DNA of 64,000 nucleotides from Brevundimonas diminuta (GCF_022654015.1 NZ_CP073063.1:2294001-2358000); one strand, 5' to 3'; counted from the first letter of the stretch, positions 37,289 to 45,903 are shown. Made by a program: numbers and translations. Notes: generated from the letters alone by a model not told the origin.

Positions 37289-38037
37289 TACGCTTCACCG
37301 CCTTCGGTCGCTTCGACGGGGGCTTCTTCAGCCGAGGTCGAGGCGGATTGAGCAGCAGACTTGCTCGACTTCAGCGCGCCGGGGAACGGAGCGTCGGCCG
37401 GGCGAGCCTTCTTGATGGCGTCGCGAACCTTGACGTAGCTGCCGTCGTGACCGGGGACAGCGCCCTTGATCAGGATCAGGCCACGCTCGGCGTCCACGCG
37501 GACGACGGTCAGGTTCTGGGTGGTGACGGTTTCGGCGCCGTAGTGGCCGGCCATCTTCTTGCCGGGGAACGTGCGACCCGGGTCCTGACGGTTACCCGTC
37601 GAACCGTGCGAACGGTGCGAGACCGAAACGCCGTGGGTGGCGCGAAGGCCGCCGAAGTTCCAGCGTTTCATGGCGCCGGCGAAACCCTTACCGATGGTCT
37701 CGCCCTGGATGTCGACCTTCTGGCCCACCAGGAAGTGTTCGGCCGACAGTTCGGCGCCCACGTCCAGCAGACCGTCCGCATCGACGCGGAACTCGGTCAC
37801 ATAGGCTTTCGGTTCGACTTCCGCCTTGGCGAAGGTCTCGCGTTGAGCCTTGTTGGTGTTCTTAGCCTTCTTCGTGCCAGCGCCCAGCTGGAGAGCGACG
37901 TAGCCGTCACGCTCCTGGGTACGTTGGCCGACGACTTGGCAGCCGTCGAGCTGCAGCACAGTGACCGGTACGTGCGCGCCGTCATCGGCGAACACGCGGG
38001 TCATGCCCAGCTTCTTGGCGATCACGCCCGTGCGCAT
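37288..38037 (-). CDS. rplC: 50S ribosomal protein L3
   Basis: 249 residues. [20 protein letters not shown] at the start and [19 protein letters not shown] near the middle, which includes the Gln methylated by PrmB in other bacteria. A C-terminal tail rich in Ala, Ser and Glu (after about 210) is typical of alphaproteobacterial L3. Confidence 0.98.
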   Translation of the reverse strand: MRTGVIAKKLGMTRVFADDGAHVPVTVLQLDGCQVVGQRTQERDGYVALQLGAGTKKAKNTNKAQRETFAKAEVEPKAYVTEFRVDADGLLDVGAELSAEHFLVGQKVDIQGETIGKGFAGAMKRWNFGGLRATHGVSVSHRSHGSTGNRQDPGRTFPGKKMAGHYGAETVTTQNLTVVRVDAERGLILIKGAVPGHDGSYVKVRDAIKKARPADAPFPGALKSSKSAAQSASTSAEEAPVEATEGGEA

Positions 38038-38058
38038 CGGATCCCGCCTCTTTCTACT

Positions 38059-38364
38059 TTAAATCTTGATCTCGACGTCCACGCCGGCGGACAGGTCGAG
38101 CTTCATGAGCGCGTCCACGGTCTGCGGGGTGGGGTCGACGATGTCGAGCACGCGTTTGTGCGTGCGGATTTCAAACTGCTCACGCGACTTCTTATCGACG
38201 TGCGGAGAGCGGTTCACGGTGAACTTCTCGATCAGGGTCGGCAGCGGAATCGGACCGCGAACGGTCGCGCCGGTGCGCTTGGCGGTATTAACGATCTCGC
38301 GCGTCGAAAAATCGAGGACGCGGTGATCAAAGGCCTTGAGCCTGATGCGGATGCTTTGATCCAT
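38059..38364 (-). CDS. rpsJ: 30S ribosomal protein S10
   Basis: 102 residues from ATG 38364 ([18 protein letters not shown]), with GGAAG upstream; the in-frame TTG at 38382 is less likely. [29 protein letters not shown], seen in parts, is canonical, including the NusB-binding loop region. S10 is the first gene of the superoperon, and also takes part in antitermination with NusB. Confidence 0.98.
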   Translation of the reverse strand: MDQSIRIRLKAFDHRVLDFSTREIVNTAKRTGATVRGPIPLPTLIEKFTVNRSPHVDKKSREQFEIRTHKRVLDIVDPTPQTVDALMKLDLSAGVDVEIKI

Positions 38365-38383
38365 ATCGGTGCTTACTTCCAAT

Positions 38384-38567
38384 GCGGTCGGAGGACCGCG
38401 TCCCTGTGAACCATTTCAAAGACCGAAGGCCTTCGGGCAAAAAGCCCTCAGGGAACGCAAATCCGCAAAAACGATCGGCCCACGCAGTTGCCCGCGAAGG
38501 CCGTTGATATCCCAAGAAGCTGCAAAGAACAGTGACTTAGGTCGTTCTTGCGAACCGCGTTTGCAGC
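38384..38567 (-). promoter_or_regulatory. structured leader of the S10 operon
   Basis: If transcription starts near 38593, the leader is about 228 nt. Visible stems: GCGGTC/GACCGC (38384-38399), 14-bp palindrome CCGAAGGCCTTCGG (38423-38436) enclosed by TCCCTG (38401-38406) with CAGGGA (38449-38454), and GCTGCAAA (38519-38526) with TTTGCAGC (38560-38567) enclosing AGAAC/GTTCT (38526-38530 with 38544-38548). No resemblance to the gammaproteobacterial S10 leader was established. Confidence 0.5.
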
Positions 38568-38599
38568 GAACTGCACAGCCGGTCCAACAAGAGTGGTGG

Positions 38600-38628
38600 C
38601 TTATGCCTATCGATTCTGATTTCGTCAA
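38600..38628 (-). promoter_or_regulatory. promoter of the ribosomal superoperon
   Basis: Reading leftward: -35 TTGACG (38628-38623), 17-base spacer, -10 CATAAG (38605-38600). It is the best sigma-70-type match upstream of rpsJ, with the TTGACG typical of Caulobacter-type -35 elements. Start expected near 38593. Confidence 0.65.
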
Positions 38629-38953
38629 GCGCGCAAACCCGGGCTGACACAGGATTTCGACGCGGTCTCCGTCGAGGGCTCTCCACGGCGCGACGATACA
38701 TTCGGCGGCGACGTCGGCGGCGTTGGACGCCTCTTTATAATAGATGAGCGCGACTGCGGCGCGCGGTTAACGACTTGCCCCACAGATCGCCAAGTCGTGA
38801 CACATTCTGGCCGCAACGCGTGGCTGCTGCGCAACAACCTTGCCATACTAGGCCAATCGAACGTCGGTTTATTGCTCCGCTTCGTCTTAGCCTGATAGCA
38901 GCGCCCATCCCCGGACCCCCATCCGGGTGCAGACTGCTAAGGACAAAAGAAAA
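38629..38953. other. intergenic region upstream of the outer-membrane protein gene
   Basis: 325 bases with no credible gene. TATAAT occurs at 38736-38741 but without a matching -35 on either strand. A 6-bp hairpin CCCGGA/TCCGGG (38910-38927) lies just before the AAGGA ribosome site of the outer-membrane protein gene, and could stabilise its mRNA as 5' hairpins of porin messages do. No confident promoter for that gene was found. Confidence 0.4.
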
Positions 38954-39706
38954 ATGAAGACGATCCTCCTCGCCACGGCCGCCGCCGCCCTGTTCGCCGC
39001 CCCGGCCTTCGCCCAAGACGCCATCGGTTCGGTCGGCGTGACCTATTCCAATCCGTCGATCGAAGTCGCCGGCGACGACGTCGACGCCGACGTCTGGACC
39101 GTTGACGGTTCGGTCGCCCTGCCGGCCCAGGACTGGACCGTGACCCTGAACGGCGCGATCGACTACACCAAGGCCTTTGGCGAAGAAGACGTCACTGGCG
39201 CCGCCGCCGCTCACCTGACCAAGATGTGGTCCTCCGACGTCCGCGCCGGCGCCTTCGTCGCCGCCAACGGCATCGGCAGCGGCAACGAGCCGATCTGGAC
39301 CGTCGGCGCCGAAGCGCAGAAGTATCTGTCGAACGCCACCCTGACCGGCCAAGTCGCCTACACGACCGCCGACAACGTGGACGCCGACATCTGGACCGTC
39401 GGCGCCGACGCCGCCTTCTACGTCATGCCGAACCTGCGCCTGAACGCCGGCGTCGCCTACAACAACGTCGACTTCTCGGGCGGCGACACCGACGCCTGGA
39501 CCTACGGCGTGGGCGCCGAATACGAGTTCGAGAACACCCCGTTCTCGGTGGGCGCCGCCTACACCCGCGCCGACATCGATTCGCTGGACGTCGACACCTG
39601 GTCGGTCGGCCTGCGCTATTCGTTCGGCGGCGGTCTGCAAGCGCGTGACCGCGCTGGCGCCAACCTGGGCGTCTCGGCCATCTCCAGCGTCCTGAGCGTC
39701 TTCTAA
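38954..39706 (+). CDS. outer-membrane beta-barrel protein with repeated W-T/S motif
   Basis: 250 residues from ATG 38954 with AAGGA upstream. Signal peptide 1-20 (cleavage after AFA). The mature chain alternates polar and hydrophobic residues in beta-strand fashion and ends SVLSVF with a C-terminal Phe, as in outer-membrane barrels. Five copies of a short motif occur: DADVWTVDG (45-53), NEPIWTVGAE (111-120), DADIWTVGAD (143-152), DTDAWTYGVGAE (178-189) and DVDTWSVGLRY (212-222). This resembles a small porin or OmpA-like barrel; function is unknown. No peptidoglycan-binding domain is present. A strong terminator follows. Confidence 0.75.
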   Translation: MKTILLATAAAALFAAPAFAQDAIGSVGVTYSNPSIEVAGDDVDADVWTVDGSVALPAQDWTVTLNGAIDYTKAFGEEDVTGAAAAHLTKMWSSDVRAGAFVAANGIGSGNEPIWTVGAEAQKYLSNATLTGQVAYTTADNVDADIWTVGADAAFYVMPNLRLNAGVAYNNVDFSGGDTDAWTYGVGAEYEFENTPFSVGAAYTRADIDSLDVDTWSVGLRYSFGGGLQARDRAGANLGVSAISSVLSVF

Positions 39707-39732
39707 GCGTCTCGGACCTGATCCATGCGAAG

Positions 39733-39764
39733 AGCCCCGGCGGAGCGATCCGCCGGGGCTTTTT
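39733..39764 (+). terminator. terminator of the outer-membrane protein gene
   Basis: A 12-bp perfect stem (39733-39744 with 39749-39760, loop GCGA) followed by TTTTGTTT, 27 bases after the stop codon. Confidence 0.92.
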
Positions 39765-39773
39765 GTTTGGCCG

Positions 39774-39804
39774 GAAAAGACCCCCGGGGTTCCACGACCG
39801 GGGG
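39774..39804 (-). terminator. terminator of the GIN-domain gene
   Basis: CCCCCGG (39781-39787) pairs with CCGGGGG (39798-39804); reading leftward, TCTTTTCC follows. It lies 20 bases after the stop codon of the GIN-domain gene, back-to-back with the terminator of the convergent outer-membrane protein gene. Confidence 0.75.
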
Positions 39805-39823
39805 CCTTCTCGTCGCTCGGGTC

Positions 39824-40711
39824 TTATCGCCCGATCTGCAGGGTTCCCGATCCGACGACGGAGCGAGAGACCGATCCCGTGGCCGAGGCGACGCGGACGC
39901 TGCCCGATCCGGCGATCGCCACGTCAAGGTCGCGCGTGGCGCCGCCGTAGCGAACATCGCCCGAGCCGCCGATGGCGACCGACAGCTTGTCCATTCGGCC
40001 CTGCCGCACGTTCACACCGCCCGAGCCGCCGATGGACAGTTCGCTGCGTCCGCCGGCGCTGGCCACCTCGACATTGCCCGATCCACCGACGGCCGCCTTC
40101 AGGGCTCCGGTCGCTCCGGCCGAGATGGAGCCCGATCCGCCGACGCTGGCGTTCAGCGATCGCGACGTGCCCGCGCGGATCGCGCCCGAGCCGCCGAGTC
40201 CCAGTTCCAGATCGCCGTCCACATTGGCCACGTTCCAGTTGCCGCAGCCGCCGTTGTCCAACTCGACCGATCGCGCGCCGCGTCCGACCGAGCCGAAGAC
40301 CGCGCCGCTGGCGCTGACATCCACCGCGCGCGGCGTGCGCACGACGATCAAGGGCGCGTCTTCCAGACGGATGCGGCCCAGGTCGCGCACCTCGACCGTC
40401 GCGCCCTGCCCCGGCTGGCTCGCATCGCTGCGACCGGAGTTGCAGCCACGAATGGCGCTGTTGCCGCCCCACATGCCGTTACGGCGCAGGCCGCCGTCGA
40501 TCTTGACGTCATTGCCGTCGCGGCGGACCTGGATGGCCGGCAAGCGCGTCTGGCCTTGCGTGACCTCGACGCCGATATCCTGACGATCCTCGACGATGAC
40601 CACCACGCGGGCGACGGCGTTGCGGATCTCGACCTCGGCGGCCGAAGCGGGCGCGGCGACGAACCCGGTCAGGGTGGCGACGGCGGCGGCGGCGATCAGT
40701 GCGGTTTTCAT
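39824..40711 (-). CDS. secreted GIN-domain (DUF2807-type) repeat protein
   Basis: 295 residues. Signal peptide about 1-24 (MKTALIAAAAVATLTG, cleavage after ASA). The mature protein is built of short beta repeats with recurring GGSG or GSG turns (GLGGSGAI, VGGSGSI, VGGSGNV, IGGSGGV, IGGSGDV, IAGSGSV, VVGSGTL), spaced roughly 17-25 residues. This is the pattern of a right-handed beta-helix of the GIN/DUF2807 kind. A single pair of Cys lies in the central part (GCNSG and GGCGNW). Function is unknown; such proteins are thought to act in the periplasm or at the surface. ATG 40711 has GAAGGGAA upstream. Confidence 0.82.
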   Translation of the reverse strand: MKTALIAAAAVATLTGFVAAPASAAEVEIRNAVARVVVIVEDRQDIGVEVTQGQTRLPAIQVRRDGNDVKIDGGLRRNGMWGGNSAIRGCNSGRSDASQPGQGATVEVRDLGRIRLEDAPLIVVRTPRAVDVSASGAVFGSVGRGARSVELDNGGCGNWNVANVDGDLELGLGGSGAIRAGTSRSLNASVGGSGSISAGATGALKAAVGGSGNVEVASAGGRSELSIGGSGGVNVRQGRMDKLSVAIGGSGDVRYGGATRDLDVAIAGSGSVRVASATGSVSRSVVGSGTLQIGR

Positions 40712-40770
40712 AGCGGTGTTCCCTTCCCGAATGTGAGCAGAAGGTGCGCGCCGCCCGCGCCCAAGTCATT

Positions 40771-40798
40771 TTAACTCGAGGTCATGAACTCGAATTAA
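40771..40798. promoter_or_regulatory. AT-rich inverted repeat upstream of the GIN-domain gene
   Basis: TTAACTCGAG (40771-40780) and CTCGAATTAA (40789-40798) are inverted with one mismatch and an 8-base spacer. It lies 60-87 bases upstream of the GIN-domain start codon, and just after the stop of the cupin-like gene. It could be an operator or a weak terminator; no regulator is assigned. Confidence 0.4.
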
Positions 40799-40808
40799 CG
40801 CCCAGAGC

Positions 40809-41723
40809 TTACGACGTCGCGTTGAGCGCGCCCGCGCCGTCCGCCGCGCCGATCTCCGGCTCGAAGTCGCGCTCGAAGTTCGCGATCTTGCTCTTCATCG
40901 CGCCCGCCTTCTTCAGCGCCAGCGACGCGGCCCAGCGCGCCGCCAGCTCCGGCGTCGTCATGCCGTCCGTGAAGCGCGGCCGCCCTCCCCGGCTGCGGAT
41001 CACCGCATTGGTGAACAGCGCCCCGTTGCGGAACCGCGACGGCCAGGTCTGGAAATCCATCGACAGGCTGACGCAGAAGCGATCCAGATTCTCCACCCGG
41101 TGCGGTGCATAGAGCGGCCAGGTCAGGGCGCGACCCGGCTCCAGATCCATGACCTGCGCGTCCTGTTCGAACGCCAGCGTGTAAGGCAGTTCCTCGGTCG
41201 TCTGACGCGCGACCACCTGTTCCATGTTCCGCTCGGGCAGATGCCCCTCGTCGCCGGGATAGACGAACAGCCGCTTGCGCCCACGCAGGTGAAACAGCAC
41301 CACGCCTGCCGCGTCGAAATGATAGGGCACGCGCGCCTTGGGCGATGACAGGATCAGTTGCCCCGCGTTCCGCACTGCCCGCATTCCCGGATAGGTCGCC
41401 TGGATTGCGGCGAAATCCTTCATCGCCGCCGCCCACAGCTCGGGCCAACCCGTCTCGACACCACGCAGATTGACCCAAAGCCGACCCTGTTTGATCGCCT
41501 CAAGCAGTTCCTCGCCTGACAGCCGCCCACGTGCGCCGGTGCGCAACGACACCTGACCCTCATCGTCGTAGTCATACAGGTTGATGTCGAACAGTTCAGC
41601 CGGATAGCGATCCAGCACCGCGGCCAGCGCCGCATCCTCGGCGAACCCTTGCTCGATCAGGGTGTGGGCATGGGTCTTGGCCTCGGCGATCGGGCCCGGA
41701 TAGCGTGTGCGACGTTGGGTCAT
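40809..41723 (-). CDS. cupin-like (JmjC-type) Fe(II)/2-oxoglutarate oxygenase
   Basis: 304 residues. The metal-binding pattern of cupin_8/JmjC oxygenases is visible: His135 and Asp137 in PYHFDAAGVVLFHLRG, and a distal His208 in LYAPHRVEN. RLFVYPGDEGHLPE follows the first pair as in this family, where the substrate is often a protein side chain. The substrate here is unknown. The next gene upstream is a CelD-type acetyltransferase, only 10 bases away, so the two probably form an operon and may act on the same target. Confidence 0.75.
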   Translation of the reverse strand: MTQRRTRYPGPIAEAKTHAHTLIEQGFAEDAALAAVLDRYPAELFDINLYDYDDEGQVSLRTGARGRLSGEELLEAIKQGRLWVNLRGVETGWPELWAAAMKDFAAIQATYPGMRAVRNAGQLILSSPKARVPYHFDAAGVVLFHLRGRKRLFVYPGDEGHLPERNMEQVVARQTTEELPYTLAFEQDAQVMDLEPGRALTWPLYAPHRVENLDRFCVSLSMDFQTWPSRFRNGALFTNAVIRSRGGRPRFTDGMTTPELAARWAASLALKKAGAMKSKIANFERDFEPEIGAADGAGALNATS

Positions 41724-41733
41724 GCCGATATCC

Positions 41734-42894
41734 TCAAACGTGGGCGACGCGCGCCGGCGTCTTCTTCTTGGCGGTCGCTTTCTGGACAGCCGACCGTGCG
41801 GCGACCGCCGCGCCCCTCAGCCGCCCGACCGGCGTCGCCTCGCAGGCTTCGATGGTGGCCCAGCGCCGACGCAGGGACGCCCGCACCGCCTCGCCACGTC
41901 CGCCCGCCCTGTTCAACGCCGCCACCGTGATGTCGCCCAGCGCCTGGGTCACGCCCGGCTGCATCACCACGGCCTCGCGCACCGTCTGGCGCGCGTTGAC
42001 GAAATACTTCTTATAGGTCTCGCCCTCGAAGCCGAAGTCGAACACCCGGAAGCCCTCGGCCGCCGCCAGCCGCATCGTATCCATGCTCAGCAGGATGCCC
42101 GGCGAGCACCGCGCCAGCGTCGGCTCATAGGCCGGGAACCAGAAATGGTAATGCCGCCCGGCGTGCAGCGAGAACTCGATCGCCACCAGCTTGTCGCCCG
42201 CGTGCATGGCCGCCATCGAGGCGCCGAAGCCTTCTCGCGGCTCGCTCATCAGCGCGTGCAGCAGATCCCGCGTCCAGCCGCAGGCGAAGATGTCGTGCAG
42301 GCCCGAGCGGCGATACTGCGCCGCCTTCAGGGCGATCAGATGATCCAGCAGCGCAGGATCTCTGAGACCCCGCTCCACCCGGATCGGCCCCAGTTCGGCC
42401 TCCAGGCTGCGGCGCGCCCGCTCCTTGTCCTTGAAGTATTTGGCGAAGGTCTTGCGCCGCTCGGCATACCAGTCGTCATAGCCGGTCTCGGGCATCGCGA
42501 CCTGCACCGTCTCGCGCGGCTGCCCCGTCTCGCCCGCGCCGATCCAGCCGGGCACGTTCAGCCGCTTGGCTTTCAACAGCCGCGCCACATCTTCCAGCGT
42601 GATCGTCTCGTCCGCCGGGGCGATGACGCCATGATAGTCGTTCATGGGCGCGCCCAGCGGCTGCACCGCTCCGCCGCGTCGCTGATGCGGGAAGAAGCCG
42701 ACGATCTTGTCATCTCGCCGGAAGACGGCGATCGCCGCGCCGGGGCAGACCCGCGAGGCGATCTCGGCATAATCCCAGCGGAAATAAGGGCTGGCCAGGT
42801 GGGGATTGCCAGCGGTCCACGCACGCCACAGGGCGACGGCGGCGGCGTCCATCGCCGCCGCGTCCATGATCTCGACCTGCAGCATTCCGGCCAT
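41734..42894 (-). CDS. CelD/BcsL-type GNAT acetyltransferase
   Basis: 386 residues from ATG 42894, which has AAGAGG at ideal spacing; an ATG at 42963 would add 23 residues without a ribosome site. The fold is the double-GNAT GNAT_acetyltransf_6/FemAB-like family: SPYFRWDYAEIASRV near the N-terminus, FSLHAGRHYHFWFPAYEPTLAR-type core in parts, and RVFDFGFEGETYKKYFVN near the end. Members acetylate or aminoacylate polysaccharides or envelope polymers. The exact substrate is unknown. Operon with the cupin-like gene. Confidence 0.78.
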   Translation of the reverse strand: MAGMLQVEIMDAAAMDAAAVALWRAWTAGNPHLASPYFRWDYAEIASRVCPGAAIAVFRRDDKIVGFFPHQRRGGAVQPLGAPMNDYHGVIAPADETITLEDVARLLKAKRLNVPGWIGAGETGQPRETVQVAMPETGYDDWYAERRKTFAKYFKDKERARRSLEAELGPIRVERGLRDPALLDHLIALKAAQYRRSGLHDIFACGWTRDLLHALMSEPREGFGASMAAMHAGDKLVAIEFSLHAGRHYHFWFPAYEPTLARCSPGILLSMDTMRLAAAEGFRVFDFGFEGETYKKYFVNARQTVREAVVMQPGVTQALGDITVAALNRAGGRGEAVRASLRRRWATIEACEATPVGRLRGAAVAARSAVQKATAKKKTPARVAHV

Positions 42895-43043
42895 ACGCAT
42901 CCTCTTAGGGCCCTGCGCAGCAAGGTCCATTCCAGACCGCACCCTGCCCCATGCGCGTTTCATCAGGGTTCACCGGCATGGTGAACGCGCGTTGACGGAG
43001 CCGCGGTCGTCCTGGCGCGTTTGAATGACCCAAGGAGAAGACC

Positions 43044-43205
43044 ATGACCGATCAACGCCCTGACAGCAAAGCCGTCGAAAACGAAAACCTGCGGCCGGAC
43101 GCTGACGGCCAGCCGCCGCGCCCGGCGACCGAGCCCAAGGGTTCGAAGGATTCGTCCAACTCCGGCGAAACCGAAACCGACCCCGCGACCGGCGAACCCA
43201 ACTGA
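43044..43205 (+). CDS. small acidic disordered protein (53 residues)
   Basis: A short open frame from ATG 43044 to TGA 43203-43205, with an excellent AAGGAG six bases before the ATG. The product has no Trp, Phe, Tyr, Cys or Met after the first residue, and is rich in Asp, Glu, Pro, Asn, Ser and Thr (MTDQRPDSKAVENENLRPD... GETETDPATGEPN). It is certainly disordered as read. No family is recognised. It precedes the L,D-transpeptidase gene by 38 bases and could be cotranscribed. Confidence 0.6.
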   Translation: MTDQRPDSKAVENENLRPDADGQPPRPATEPKGSKDSSNSGETETDPATGEPN

Positions 43206-43243
43206 ATAACGACCGCCTGCACTCACCGTCTCGAAAGTCTCTT

Positions 43244-44311
43244 ATGAACCGTCCCGCCTACCTCGCCGCACTCGCTGTTCTCACTCTGGGCGCCTGTTCG
43301 CCGAAGGAAGACAAAACAGCCGCCCCAGCGGCGCAGACGGCCGAGGCCGCGCAAGTGGGCCAGACCGGCCCGCTCTCTCGAGACGCCATCGAAAACACCG
43401 CCTATGCGCCGCCGCCTAGCGCGCAAGAGGGCCAGCCCGCCGCCCCGAATGCCGCCCAGCAGCAGCCGCAGCCTGCCCTGATCCGCGCCCAGGTTCTTCT
43501 GGAGCGCGCCCGCTTCTCACCCGGCGCGATCGACGGCCTGGCGGGGTCGAACATGCGTCAGGCGATCTCGGCATTTCAGGAGGCCAACGGCATGACGGTG
43601 AATGGCGAGTTGAACGCCGACGTGATGGGCCGACTGCGCGCCGCCGCCGGACCAGGCGCGGTGACCACCACCTACACCATCACCCAGCAGGACATGGCCG
43701 GACCTTACCTCGGCGTCGTTCCCACAGAGTTGGAAGCTCAGGGTCAGGCGGCCCACATGGGCTACGCCAATATCGTCGAGGCTTTGGCCGAGCGCTTCCA
43801 CGTCACCGAGGCCTTGCTGCGCGCCATGAACCCCGGCGCCGACTTCAATCGCGTCGGCCAGGGCCTGCTTGTCCCCGCCGTCAACACCGCCCCCCTGCCC
43901 GCCGACGTGGACCACATCGACGTCGACAAGAGCGAAGGCTCGGTCAAGGCGTTCGACGCCGACGGCAAGCTGATCGCCTACTTCCCCGCCACCATCGGCA
44001 GCGGCGACAATCCCACCCCGACCGGCACGGTCAAGGTCAACGGCGTGGCGCGAAATCCGGACTACACCTACGACCCGTCGAAACTCAGCTATGGCGACGG
44101 CAAGAAGAAGGTCGTCGTCAAACCCGGCCCGAACAATCCGGTGGGGGTCGTTTGGATCGATCTGAACAAACCCAGCTACGGCATCCACGGCACGCCGGAT
44201 CCGCATCTGGTCGGCAAGACGGCCTCGCACGGCTGCGTGCGCCTGACCAACTGGGACGCCTGGATGCTGGCCGACAAGGTCAAGCCGGGCGTCACCGTCC
44301 GCTTTATCTAG
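43244..44311 (+). CDS. L,D-transpeptidase lipoprotein with peptidoglycan-binding domain
   Basis: 355 residues. Lipobox LGAC (Cys18). A disordered Ala/Pro/Gln stretch is followed by a peptidoglycan-binding domain (about 78-130, GAIDGLAGSNMRQAISAFQEANG in parts), a LysM-like middle part, and the YkuD catalytic domain with HGTPDPHLVGKTASHGCVRLTN: His329 and nucleophile Cys331. Such enzymes make 3-3 cross-links in peptidoglycan or attach lipoprotein to it. It ends in a 4-base overlap with the convergent esterase gene. Confidence 0.94.
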   Translation: MNRPAYLAALAVLTLGACSPKEDKTAAPAAQTAEAAQVGQTGPLSRDAIENTAYAPPPSAQEGQPAAPNAAQQQPQPALIRAQVLLERARFSPGAIDGLAGSNMRQAISAFQEANGMTVNGELNADVMGRLRAAAGPGAVTTTYTITQQDMAGPYLGVVPTELEAQGQAAHMGYANIVEALAERFHVTEALLRAMNPGADFNRVGQGLLVPAVNTAPLPADVDHIDVDKSEGSVKAFDADGKLIAYFPATIGSGDNPTPTGTVKVNGVARNPDYTYDPSKLSYGDGKKKVVVKPGPNNPVGVVWIDLNKPSYGIHGTPDPHLVGKTASHGCVRLTNWDAWMLADKVKPGVTVRFI

Positions 44312-45903
44312 TGGACGGCGCCGAACGGCGTCCCATCCCAGAAGTCGCAGTGGTGACGCTCAAAGAAGCCGTCGTCCATGACATCGCCCTCCGGCTTGAA
44401 AACCCGCACCGGCCCCGCACCCTCGACGCGGGGCCATTCGGCGGCGAAGGCCGAACGGCCGAACGTCGCCCACAGCCTTTGCATCCGCTCCGACAGCGCC
44501 TTCTGCTCAGGCGTGAACCGTTTGGGATCTGCGAACACCCAGCGCGTTCCGAACACATAGGCCAGTTCGCTGGCGTGATAGGCGCCCAGGTCCAGACCGA
44601 CGATCCAGTCGGGCAGCACGAACGGCGCCCCGCGATCCGCGAACTCATAGCCCCACACCGGCACATGCTGGGCCAAAAGGCGTCGCAAGGCCTGTGAAGG
44701 ACAGGCGAACCTCTGGTCCGTGAAGTTGGCAGCGATGGCATAGGCGGGCCCGTCCTCACCCACCGGATAGCGCGCCAACACTCGCTCGCCCTGGTCGCCA
44801 TACATCCAGATCGTCTCCTTCTGATAGCGATCCATGTCCTGCACCTCGTTGGCGAACAGCCGCCCCTCATCGAGGTTCGTCCCGACGAGGACGGGCACGC
44901 GCGTGAACCGCCCTTCGCGGATCGCGACGGCCGGGTTCTCCGGCACAGTGGCGTCCGTGTGCACCGGTCCCCATGACCCCGGCCCGTTGATGCCCGCCCT
45001 CAATGACGCCGCCCGCGACAGCCGCCAGGCCGACAGGGCCTTCAGGCAAGCGATCTGATCCTCGGCGGTGCAGCCCAGCCTTTCGGCGAACATCGGCCCA
45101 GACTGGGCCGCGTCCTGCGCCCGGACCAGGGACGACGGCTCAAGACATCCGCCGCTCTGCATGATGACCCTCTGATACAGGCCTTCCGACTGCGGCGACG
45201 CCATCAGGTAACAAGCCGTCCACGCGCCCGCGCTCTCGGCAAAAAGGGTGACGTCGCCCGGATCGCCGCCGAAGGCCGCAATGTTTCGATGCACCCACTT
45301 TAGCGCCGCCTGCTGATCCCTCAGGCCGAAGTTGCCGCCGAAGCCTTCGCCAGTCGCCTGAAACCCCGGATGCGCCAGCCAGCCCAGCGCGCCGAGCCGA
45401 TAGTTCATCGTCACGACCACCCGCCCCTGCTCGCGCGCCAGTTTCGACGGATCGTAGTTGGCGCCCGCCCCCACGGTGAAGGCGCCGCCCGGAATATAGA
45501 CCATCACCGGCCGCGCCTCGGCCGCGTCTCCGCCCGGCGCATAGATGTTCAGATACAGACAGTCCTCTGACCCGACGACGATCCCGCCGCCGCCGCCCAG
45601 GATCGAACGACGCCCGATCGCCTGGGTGCAGTCCGCACCGATCCGCGTCGCATCCCGCACGCCCTGCCAGGCCTGAACCGGCTGCGGCGCGCGCCAGCGC
45701 CGCTCGCCGACCGGCGGCGCCGCGAACGGCACGCCCAGAAACGCTCGCGTCCCCGCCCCCTCGACGCCACGCACCGTCCCGGCTTCGGTCACCGCCAACA
45801 CGGGTTCGGCGTCCTTGGCGAACCGGACCTGATCGACCTTGCCGGGATGGGTGGCGCAGGCCGACAGGGCGACAAGGCACGCAAGCAACGAGATCAGACG
45901 CAT
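44308..45903 (-). CDS. type B carboxylesterase lipoprotein
   Basis: 531 residues from ATG 45903. Lipobox LSAC (Cys16). Family features include [25 protein letters not shown] (Cys115, probably paired with Cys92), the oxyanion stretch YIPGGAF and the nucleophile Ser224 in FAESAGAW. The last departs from the usual GESAG: the first Gly is Ala. Mature enzyme is expected in the periplasm and hydrolyses esters; its natural substrate is unknown. A longer start at 45936 exists. Its stop codon overlaps that of the L,D-transpeptidase gene. Confidence 0.9.
   Translation of the reverse strand: MRLISLLACLVALSACATHPGKVDQVRFAKDAEPVLAVTEAGTVRGVEGAGTRAFLGVPFAAPPVGERRWRAPQPVQAWQGVRDATRIGADCTQAIGRRSILGGGGGIVVGSEDCLYLNIYAPGGDAAEARPVMVYIPGGAFTVGAGANYDPSKLAREQGRVVVTMNYRLGALGWLAHPGFQATGEGFGGNFGLRDQQAALKWVHRNIAAFGGDPGDVTLFAESAGAWTACYLMASPQSEGLYQRVIMQSGGCLEPSSLVRAQDAAQSGPMFAERLGCTAEDQIACLKALSAWRLSRAASLRAGINGPGSWGPVHTDATVPENPAVAIREGRFTRVPVLVGTNLDEGRLFANEVQDMDRYQKETIWMYGDQGERVLARYPVGEDGPAYAIAANFTDQRFACPSQALRRLLAQHVPVWGYEFADRGAPFVLPDWIVGLDLGAYHASELAYVFGTRWVFADPKRFTPEQKALSERMQRLWATFGRSAFAAEWPRVEGAGPVRVFKPEGDVMDDGFFERHHCDFWDGTPFGAVH

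Noticed and set aside
38365..38383. TTG at 38382 as the start of rpsJ
   Set aside because: The ATG at 38364 gives the canonical S10 N-terminus with GGAAG at proper spacing, while the upstream residues are not conserved in S10.
38736..38741. A perfect TATAAT upstream of the outer-membrane protein gene
   Set aside because: No -35-like hexamer is found at 16-18 bases on either strand, so it is not called as a promoter.
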